Part shown: positions 34,904 to 41,346 of the stretch, piece by piece
Layout of the letters: each line of letters starts with the position of its first letter
Position numbering within the stretch: position 1 is the stretch's first letter
From: Lentisphaeria bacterium
Lineage (GTDB): Bacteria > Verrucomicrobiota > Lentisphaeria > Victivallales > UBA1829
NCBI GenBank assembly: GCA_003526375.1
Contig: DPDG01000058.1
Span: 59,488-100,833, forward strand
Direction of reading: 5' to 3'
Length of the DNA stretch: 41,346 nucleotides
The notes under the pieces: model-generated
What the model was told of the DNA's origin: nothing
What the model saw: only the letters and a program-made list of their open reading frames with translations
Database searches by the model: none
Position numbers and translations under genes: made by a program

Positions 34904-35950
34904 ATGCTTTTGAAGCCGAGAAAAAAAGTTTTTACAATGAATGAAATTGCGGCGGCATGCCAGGTTTCGCTTTCGACCGTCTACCGGATTCTGCGGAAAC
35001 CGGAACGTGCCGCGACGCCTGTTCAGATTCAGTTGCGCGGGCTTCTTGTGCAGAACGGGTATTTGAGTGATTTTCATTATCCGGCAAAAATAAATCTGTT
35101 GTGTGTGACGGTTCCCGGTGAATATATGCATTCCTCCGCCATGTTTTTTGAACTCCAGAAGATTTGTATGGAACAGAATATCGGGCTTTCTCTCTGCAAT
35201 TACGCTCAGTTGGAATCCATGGTCCGGATGACGGACGCCAAAGGGATTCTTTTCAATATCTGCCCTGCCGAGTGGAAGAATTTCCCGCTTCCCTGCGTCG
35301 TCTTGAAACCGACTTATTCGACGGGGACTTATACCTCTGTCGGCGAGGATGATGTCGGAGGTTTGCTGATGCTGTTTCATCACCTGAAGTCATTGGGGCA
35401 CCGGCGAATTTTCTATTTTGTTCCTGTGGAGTATAACGAGAAGATTCATCTTCAGGAGCGTTTTTGCCTGGATAAGATCAAAAGTCTTTATACTTTGAAC
35501 GGGTTGTCCTATGAGGAGGATTTGATCTGCTGCAGGCAGGTGACGCCGCAGACACACCACAGAATGCTGAATGAAGCTGTGGATTATTTTCTCCGGCTGA
35601 AGAACCGTCCGACGGCAGTTGTTCTTTCCGGTGATATTTATGCGGGTGATTTCTACCGGTATCTACGCGCAGCGGGGCTCAGGATTCCTGAAGATGTCAG
35701 CATTGCCGGAATTGACAATCTGCGGCGCTATTGCAGTTTCATTGATCAGAGTGTTGACACTTTTGCCGAGGTCTGCCATTTGGACCCTCCTTTGACAACC
35801 GTTGATTATCCTCTGGAGGAAATTGCTTCTGCTGCGGTGGAATTGCTTCTGAAGCAGATTGAAAATCCGCTTCAGCCCCGCAGACGGATTCTTTTACAGC
35901 CGGAACTGATTTTAACCAATTCAATAACCAAAGCGAAAGGGAAAAGATGA
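34904..35950 (+). CDS. LacI-family transcriptional regulator, cassette D
   Basis: This 348-residue protein has a LacI helix-turn-helix at its N-terminus (FTMNEIAAACQVSLSTVYRILRKPE) and a LacI-type sugar-binding domain, including LKSLGHRRIFYFVPVEY and GLRIPEDVSIAGIDNLRRY. Unlike the other three cassette regulators its DNA-binding domain is not GntR-type. Of two adjacent ATG codons I use 34904, 6 nt after aaggag. Its stop overlaps the next frame as ATGA. Control of cassette D by a sugar is inferred. Confidence 0.88.
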   Translation: MLLKPRKKVFTMNEIAAACQVSLSTVYRILRKPERAATPVQIQLRGLLVQNGYLSDFHYPAKINLLCVTVPGEYMHSSAMFFELQKICMEQNIGLSLCNYAQLESMVRMTDAKGILFNICPAEWKNFPLPCVVLKPTYSTGTYTSVGEDDVGGLLMLFHHLKSLGHRRIFYFVPVEYNEKIHLQERFCLDKIKSLYTLNGLSYEEDLICCRQVTPQTHHRMLNEAVDYFLRLKNRPTAVVLSGDIYAGDFYRYLRAAGLRIPEDVSIAGIDNLRRYCSFIDQSVDTFAEVCHLDPPLTTVDYPLEEIASAAVELLLKQIENPLQPRRRILLQPELILTNSITKAKGKR

Positions 35951-36720
35951 ATTCAGAGTACGAAATTTTCACTCCGGTCGGTTTTTTATGGAAAAAGTCT
36001 GCCGGATATACTGTGGGAGACAGGGGGGAACAAGCGGAATTTACGCCCTGCCCCGTCCGGTATATGCCTTTTACGCATTTCTTTATGCGTAAACCGGCAG
36101 GTTTTACTATGATAGAGCTTCTGATTGTTATTGCGATCATCGCAATTCTTGCGGCAATGCTTTTGCCGGCGCTGAACAAGGCAAAGGGAAAGGCACAGCA
36201 GATCGGCTGCATGAGCAATATGCGCCAGATGTATCAGGTATTTCACAACTATTCGGATTCCAATAAAGATGAGATTTTTCCCTGGGTCTACTATACTGTG
36301 TGGTGGGGAGATCTGCTTTTGACTGGCGGTGCATTTGAGGGAATTCACAAAGGAAATTCTGCTTCTTTCCCGAAGATCATGAGATGTCCTGCTGATCCGG
36401 GAACGGACAGCCGTCTGAATAACGGGAAATATCACTGCGGTGTTTCCCAGCGCGTATCCCGCTATTGGAGTGCGGCATGGTGGCAGGGGAGCATCAAGAT
36501 GCGTTCCATAAAACGTCCGACACAGGTTGGTTGGTATGCGGATACTAGGAGAAATTCTAGTTTTACCTACAACACATCTGAATTCAACTTGGATTTCCGT
36601 CACGGGAACGGCGCAAATGTCCTTTATGTGGCGGGGCAGGTGGAATATCGGAAGAAAGGAACGATTCCTTACGCAGGCAACAGTACCAATTATTCTGCCA
36701 ATGTCTTCTGGAATCCGTAA
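35947..36720 (+). CDS. Prepilin-like protein with unusual long leader, cassette D
   Basis: The helix FTMIELLIVIAIIAILAAMLLPALNKAKGK and a Gly before the Phe (PAGFTMIELL) make this the only one of the four pilins with a canonical prepilin peptidase site. Counted from the ATGA overlap with the regulator (35947, with aaaggg 6 nt upstream) the leader is more than 50 residues. From the ATG at 36085 (MRKPAGFTMIELL) it would be 6 residues, but that ATG has no ribosome site and lies inside a 9-bp hairpin. Both starts remain possible. The C-terminal motif reads RHGNGANVLYVAGQ, H-X9-AG instead of DG. It is 33 bp before the large glycosidase. Confidence 0.85.
   Translation: MNSEYEIFTPVGFLWKKSAGYTVGDRGEQAEFTPCPVRYMPFTHFFMRKPAGFTMIELLIVIAIIAILAAMLLPALNKAKGKAQQIGCMSNMRQMYQVFHNYSDSNKDEIFPWVYYTVWWGDLLLTGGAFEGIHKGNSASFPKIMRCPADPGTDSRLNNGKYHCGVSQRVSRYWSAAWWQGSIKMRSIKRPTQVGWYADTRRNSSFTYNTSEFNLDFRHGNGANVLYVAGQVEYRKKGTIPYAGNSTNYSANVFWNP
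36070..36093 (+). promoter_or_regulatory. Hairpin over the inner pilin start codon
   Basis: Tttacgcat (36070-36078) and atgcgtaaa (36085-36093) are perfect complements with a 6-nt loop. The second arm begins with the ATG of the short pilin form, so the structure could limit initiation there. Confidence 0.45.
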
Positions 36721-36753
36721 TTGCATTCAATAATTAAAATATGAGGAAAAATC

Positions 36754-39700
36754 ATGGGTTGGAAAAAGAGTGTCTGTACATTGTTTGCCGGAGCAGCCAT
36801 ATCAGCGGGGGCGGCTGAATATACGGTGCCTGAAATGCGGACGGCGCCTGTCATTGACGGGAGGATCAATGAAAAAGAGTGGAAAAACGCGTTGAAGATC
36901 GGAGGCGCCGGAAATCCGGTCGATCCCCGGAAAGCGGAAGTGTTTCTGACATGGGATACTGCGAACCTGTATATTGCGGTCCGTTCGGAGACTCCCCCGC
37001 GCGGCAGGCTGGTCACGGCTCCGAAAGCGATCAATATCGTCATGGACGATTCTGTTGAATTCTGGTTCGATCCGCCCAAAGCGTCAAGAACGGTTGAACA
37101 GGCGAAGTTCGGAGAATTTCAGTTGATTGCCAGCCATACCGGAGCGCTTTTTCAGCAGCATCACAATCCCGGCTACGGACTGCCGGCTCGCAAATGGCTT
37201 GCGGATATCAAAGCTGCGAATTCAGTTCATGACGGAGTTTGGGAAATTGAAATCGCAATTCCTGCACAGGCGTTCGGATACGAGAAATTAAGCGAAGGCG
37301 ACTGGAAAATTCTGCCGGTCCGGAATTTTCGTACAGAACCCGGCAGGCAGGCGCCATTTACACCGTGCTCAAGTTTCATGGATTCGCAGTCCTACGCAAA
37401 CTTCAAACTGCGGCGAAATGCTCCCGCTGTGAGTTGTTCCTATGCCGGGGGGCGTCTGCCGCTCCGGGTCGAGGCGGTGTCTCCGAAAAATGAAAATTAT
37501 GAGTTTGAGTTCCGGTCTGGAAATACCGTTGATTCGGGGAAAATAGCGGGGACGGAAGCGAGCAGAATCTTTGCCCTGCCTGCCCCGGAGAAGGCGGGCA
37601 GGATTAAAATTACGCTCCGGAATTCGAAGAAAGAGATTCTGCTGAACCGTGAATTCGATTATAAGCCGGTTCCTGAACGGATCTGGTTCACGCCGGAGTC
37701 TCATATTACAGTCGAACAGGATTTCGAGAACGGCGCCGGAACCTTATCCTGTCCGCAGGGAATGAAAGGAATTTGCAGAAAAGAAATCGCTTCCGTTCCC
37801 GGAAGAACGGGACACACCAGCGCAGGGCATTTCAAGAACGGGAGCGTTGAATACCGCGATGCAAAGCTTGCCGTTCCCGGCAACCTCTCTTTCTGGGTCA
37901 GAACAGATGAACCGCTTAAAACCGGTTACCGCAGATTTTTTGCCAGCGCATTCCGTTCAAGCGGATATCTGGGACTTCAGGAGCATCAGGGATATATGCT
38001 GCTGTTCCTGCATCATTTCAAGGGCGGCAATCAGAATCTGATCATCAACAGGAAGCCCGTTCCCGGGCAGTGGACGCATCTTTCCGTCAACCTGAACCCG
38101 AAGCGCGTGGAATATTATCTGAACGGAGTCAAATACGCGGAACTGGATCTGAAATTCGAACTGGAACCGGAGAAACTGGGCGGCCTCGTGCTTGGCGGCG
38201 GGACATTTGCGATGGATGATCTTGTTGTTTATGACCGCACTCTTGCGCCGAATGAGATCAAGGCGATGGCGCAGGGGGAATCGAAGTTGTCCGGTGAACT
38301 TTCATGGTATCCTTCTCTGAATTCGATGGTGTTGGATATTACATGCAATCCTGAAAAACTGGGCGGCAGCGGGATGCTTCTCAGGATTACGGATTCCCAA
38401 GGGAAACAGCATTTTTCCACCGGAGTTTCCATGAAAAAGGCATTTGACATTTCCGCGGGGAAAAAGAACATGAAGGTGATCCATGAAAAAATACCGCTGG
38501 GCAGAGTCTTGGCGGAAGGACGTTATTTCGTTTCGCTTTCCGATCGCGGAACAAAGGAAATCCTGCTGGAAAAGGAGTTCCATGTCAAACATTATCCGTG
38601 GCTCGGAAACCGGCTTGGACGGAAAGACAGGATTCTGCCTCCATTTACACCGCTCAAGGCGGAGGGACAGACTCTCTCCTGCATCCTGCGCGATTATAAA
38701 ATCGGAAACAACGGCATGCCGGAAGAGGTCTTTGCCAAAGGCAGGCAGATTCTTGCTTCCCCTGTGGCGCTCCATGCAGTAAAGGACGGTAAAACGACTC
38801 CGTATCCTGCCGGAAAAATCCGTATCACGAAACAGACTCCGACCGTGATAGAATATTTTGCGGAGACAAGCGCGGCGGATGTGAAAGGGCGTTTGGAACA
38901 GGATGGATTGTTGCGGCTGGATATCAGATTTAAACCGGGCGAAATGACACCGGACCGGGTTTATTTGGACATTCCGGTGAAGAAAGAGTTTGCGACGTTG
39001 TTCCATGCGGTCGGTGAACATATTCGCGCCAATCCAGCGGGATTTATTCCATCGGGAACGGGAACCGTATTCAAGAGCCGTTCGATTCCGCAGATTCATA
39101 TCAGCAATTTCATTCCTTATCTCTGGATCGGCGATGATGAGTGCGGAATATCCTATGCAGCGGACTGGGACAAAGGCTGGATTCATTCGAAAGAGCGTGA
39201 CGCGGTGGAACTGTTCCGGCACAAAAACGGCGATGTGAGCATCCGGCTGAATTTGATCAATGCGTCGTTTCCGCAGACAAAAGACCGTGAGATTACAATT
39301 GCCCTGATGGCGTCTCCGGTCAAGCCTATGCCGGAAGGATGGCGCGGCTGGTCGGATGGTTACGGGTTCAAGGGAACGCGTGTTGCACTCTGCCTGATGA
39401 GTCCGCCTTACTGGGGATCCCATACCGGCTGGTGTTCCCGGTATCCGGCATTTCACGATTTTACCTATATCCGGAAGCTTGCCGAAGCGCGTGATACGGG
39501 TAGGGTCGATTCCGCTTTCATCAGGGAATGGCTTGCACGTGTGGACAACGCTCCGAAAGCGGAAGTGCCGTGGGTGAAATCCTATGGACTGGAGTATGCA
39601 AGCAGGCACGTCAACGCGGCGTTTCAGCGTGCAAAAGCCCTGTATCCTTACAAAGACCATTCAGTTCTGTACTTTTACACCTGTGATTCGGACGGAGCGC

Positions 39701-40593
39701 AGGGGCTTGCGGAATATCCCGTGTTTCAGGACGAATGGAATACGGGGGTCGGCGTATTCAATTCCTATCAGGATTACGCGATCTGGTATCTGGATAAAAT
39801 GCTGGACGCCGGCATGACGGGTGTGTATGACGACAATACGTTTTTCCGTTCTTCCTATTCTTGGGCAACAGGAAACGCCTATATCGACAACAATGGCATG
39901 ATTCAGCCTGGATTCGGGCTCTGGAGCAACCGGGAATACCGCAAACGGCAGCTTACACTCATGACTGAACGCGGTCTCGAACCTTGGATCACGGTTCATC
40001 ATACCAATGCCAATATTCTGCCGACACTCGGCTTTGCGACCAATGCCATGGGCATGGAATGGAAATACGGGATCCATGATTTCCAGTCCCGTTTCACGCC
40101 GGATTACATCCGCGCGGTCTGCCAGGGGCTTCAGGGAGGCTTTTTCCCGACGGTGCTCGACGGCATCATCGGCGGCGACAGGGAGAAACGACTCTGGGCG
40201 ACCCGTACCATGCTGGCGTGTCTGCTCCCGCACGAGATTCGTCCGACTGCTCCGCGCGGCGCAGACAGCGTTTTGCTCCGCAAGGTTCATGATACCCTGT
40301 ATGATTTCGGCATCGGACGGAATGATTGTGTTTATACTGCCTACTGGAATCCGGAAAATCCGGTGAAATCTTCCGACTCCGGACTTCTTGTCAGCACTTA
40401 TCGGCGCGGGCGGAAACTGATGATTGTCTGCGGCAGTTATACGGGAGATATCCTTGCGGAACTGAAATGTCGGGGGAGAATCGTCTCTGCAAAAAATGCG
40501 GAGACCGGAACCGTCCTCAGAATTGACGGCGACAGGATCATCTTCCCGGTGAAGAAACATGATTTCGCCTTGATTGAAGCGGAAATGGAATAA
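36754..40593 (+). CDS. Exported multi-domain glycoside hydrolase-like protein, cassette D
   Basis: This 1279-residue protein has a signal peptide (MGWKKSVCTLFAGAAISAGAA), a CBM9/DOMON-like domain (about 25-220: APVIDGRINEKEWKNA, DDSVEFWFDP), a linker region, and a LamG-type concanavalin-like domain (about 345-510: LSFWVRTDEPL, GQWTHLSVNLNPKRVEYYLNG, FAMDDLVVYDRTL). The remaining 750 residues resemble the DUF6067/GH123-like family, with WIGDDECGISYAADWDKGW and a later barrel-like segment containing YFYTCDSDG and GVYDDNTFFRSSY. I cannot fix the catalytic residues. The ribosome site gagga is 7 nt before the ATG. Together with the DUF4091 protein at 2764-4413 it gives the window two GH123-related proteins, one exported and one cytoplasmic. 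Confidence 0.8.
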   Translation: MGWKKSVCTLFAGAAISAGAAEYTVPEMRTAPVIDGRINEKEWKNALKIGGAGNPVDPRKAEVFLTWDTANLYIAVRSETPPRGRLVTAPKAINIVMDDSVEFWFDPPKASRTVEQAKFGEFQLIASHTGALFQQHHNPGYGLPARKWLADIKAANSVHDGVWEIEIAIPAQAFGYEKLSEGDWKILPVRNFRTEPGRQAPFTPCSSFMDSQSYANFKLRRNAPAVSCSYAGGRLPLRVEAVSPKNENYEFEFRSGNTVDSGKIAGTEASRIFALPAPEKAGRIKITLRNSKKEILLNREFDYKPVPERIWFTPESHITVEQDFENGAGTLSCPQGMKGICRKEIASVPGRTGHTSAGHFKNGSVEYRDAKLAVPGNLSFWVRTDEPLKTGYRRFFASAFRSSGYLGLQEHQGYMLLFLHHFKGGNQNLIINRKPVPGQWTHLSVNLNPKRVEYYLNGVKYAELDLKFELEPEKLGGLVLGGGTFAMDDLVVYDRTLAPNEIKAMAQGESKLSGELSWYPSLNSMVLDITCNPEKLGGSGMLLRITDSQGKQHFSTGVSMKKAFDISAGKKNMKVIHEKIPLGRVLAEGRYFVSLSDRGTKEILLEKEFHVKHYPWLGNRLGRKDRILPPFTPLKAEGQTLSCILRDYKIGNNGMPEEVFAKGRQILASPVALHAVKDGKTTPYPAGKIRITKQTPTVIEYFAETSAADVKGRLEQDGLLRLDIRFKPGEMTPDRVYLDIPVKKEFATLFHAVGEHIRANPAGFIPSGTGTVFKSRSIPQIHISNFIPYLWIGDDECGISYAADWDKGWIHSKERDAVELFRHKNGDVSIRLNLINASFPQTKDREITIALMASPVKPMPEGWRGWSDGYGFKGTRVALCLMSPPYWGSHTGWCSRYPAFHDFTYIRKLAEARDTGRVDSAFIREWLARVDNAPKAEVPWVKSYGLEYASRHVNAAFQRAKALYPYKDHSVLYFYTCDSDGAQGLAEYPVFQDEWNTGVGVFNSYQDYAIWYLDKMLDAGMTGVYDDNTFFRSSYSWATGNAYIDNNGMIQPGFGLWSNREYRKRQLTLMTERGLEPWITVHHTNANILPTLGFATNAMGMEWKYGIHDFQSRFTPDYIRAVCQGLQGGFFPTVLDGIIGGDREKRLWATRTMLACLLPHEIRPTAPRGADSVLLRKVHDTLYDFGIGRNDCVYTAYWNPENPVKSSDSGLLVSTYRRGRKLMIVCGSYTGDILAELKCRGRIVSAKNAETGTVLRIDGDRIIFPVKKHDFALIEAEME

Positions 40594-40619
40594 ATGTTTT
40601 TCATTGGATGCGGAGTCAT

Positions 40620-40645
40620 GGAAGCCTTGCCGCTTCCTGGCTTCC
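40620..40645 (+). terminator. Hairpin after cassette D, weak terminator
   Basis: Ggaagcc (40620-40626) and ggcttcc (40639-40645) pair perfectly. A T-rich stretch starts only 25 bp later, so termination is uncertain. Confidence 0.3.
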
Positions 40646-40743
40646 GTATTGCATCGGTTCTGCAACTCTTTGCTTTTGTTTTTTTACATTGCTTGAATTT
40701 ATTTTTTTGCAAGTTATTGTATTGAACTTATTGAGGTGGAGAT

Positions 40744-41205
40744 ATGAGAAGGAAAATGACTGTTTTGTTCAGTGTGACAATTGTTCTGTTTCTGATTATA
40801 TTTTTCTTTATCTTGTATCCATTTTTTGTTGCCGGACCTGTTTCGGGAGTATGGTATTCCAGAGAACTGGATTGTCTGTGTGGTGAAAACAACCGAGGTT
40901 ATGTTATTATAGCGGAAGGAAATGTCTTCCTCTGCCATGTGGCGCATGGTACTTATCGTTTTCTCGGGACCTGCTATCCGGAGGATGATCATTCTTATCT
41001 GTTTACACAAGATGTACATCGGGAAAATCAGGAATCGGGGCAAGTGATGTTCCGTTTGTTTCCACGCATGAACAGGATGCTATTCCAATACAGAGAAGGC
41101 GGTTATGGTCCGATGACAGTGACATTGAAACGGGTTACGACGACTCCAGAAGGACGTGCCTTATTTGCTTCATTTTGCCGCTTCCGGCAGGAGAAGACCG
41201 AATGA
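40744..41205 (+). CDS. Small membrane-anchored protein of unknown function
   Basis: This 153-residue protein has one long N-terminal hydrophobic helix (VLFSVTIVLFLIIFFFILYPFFV) and a soluble domain with several Cys and aromatic residues (WYSRELDCLCGENNRGYVIIAEG). I know no family for it. The ribosome site gaggtgg lies close before the ATG. Its TGA overlaps the next small gene as ATGA. Confidence 0.65.
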   Translation: MRRKMTVLFSVTIVLFLIIFFFILYPFFVAGPVSGVWYSRELDCLCGENNRGYVIIAEGNVFLCHVAHGTYRFLGTCYPEDDHSYLFTQDVHRENQESGQVMFRLFPRMNRMLFQYREGGYGPMTVTLKRVTTTPEGRALFASFCRFRQEKTE

Positions 41206-41342
41206 AAACCCTGATTCATTTTTACAGCCTGCCGTATCTTTGGGCAAATCTGGCGGGAATACTTTGGTTTTCTCTGTTACTTGTTTTGTTGTTGAAAGAA
41301 TCAGAGAGCCTTTATCGTTTCACACTTAGAACTTATCCCTAA
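41202..41342 (+). CDS. 46-residue membrane protein, coupled to its neighbour
   Basis: From the ATGA overlap at 41202-41205 a 46-codon frame runs to TAA at 41340-41342. It encodes a single hydrophobic segment (LWANLAGILWFSLLLVLLL) with a positively charged tail. It is short and unassigned, but the stop/start overlap and the membrane character shared with the preceding gene support a real gene. Confidence 0.5.
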   Translation: MKTLIHFYSLPYLWANLAGILWFSLLLVLLLKESESLYRFTLRTYP

Positions 41343-41346
41343 ATAA

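Noticed and set aside
38302..39660. Open frame of 452 codons opposite the cassette D enzyme
   Set aside because: The sequence is Arg/His/Pro-rich without domains, typical of an antisense shadow.

Overview
The window looks like a chromosomal segment of a Lentisphaerota (Victivallis-like) bacterium. This rests on family content only: four prepilin-like proteins with the F-T-x-I-E-L-L helix and a C-terminal H-X9-DG motif (a family expanded in Lentisphaerota and Planctomycetota), hybrid GntR/LacI-type sugar regulators, and very large exported polysaccharide-active proteins. No rRNA, tRNA, CRISPR array, transposase or phage gene was seen.

Layout. 1-407: palindrome-rich non-coding DNA and the promoter of an EF-G paralogue (408-2435, +). 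2764-4413 (+): a cytoplasmic DUF4091/GH123-like protein behind its own promoter. 4501-9692 (-): cassette A, GntR/LacI regulator, pseudopilin, 1100-aa exported glycosidase. 9971-14369 (-): a tight four-gene housekeeping operon (exported protein, yicC, a serine acetyltransferase fused to an M29-type aminopeptidase, yggS). 14800-21979 (+): cassette B, regulator, pseudopilin, 1768-aa GH42-like protein. 21998-22828 (-): ZupT-like zinc transporter. 23100-24590 (+): lysS. 24670-32874 (-): cassette C, regulator, pseudopilin, SSS transporter, and a large glycosidase split into two frames at an A9 tract. 33129-34116 (+): two small exported proteins. 34163-34633 (-): a nickel superoxide dismutase with a Sec signal peptide. 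34904-40593 (+): cassette D, LacI regulator, pseudopilin, 1279-aa exported GH123/DUF6067-like protein. 40744-41342 (+): two overlapping small membrane proteins.

The main result is that the same order, sugar-sensing regulator then one pseudopilin then one giant exported carbohydrate-active protein, occurs four times, on both strands, with unrelated enzymes. The genes are tightly spaced, twice with an ATGA stop/start overlap between regulator and pilin, and each regulator has a near-consensus promoter. I infer that these are self-contained, autoregulated glycan-use cassettes in which each enzyme is paired with its own pilin-like partner, a possible counterpart of the SusC/D-based loci of Bacteroidota. 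The second result is the break in the cassette C glycosidase at a heptamer (A AAA AAG) known from programmed -1 frameshifting; it restores one 1335-residue secreted protein if the frame shifts there.
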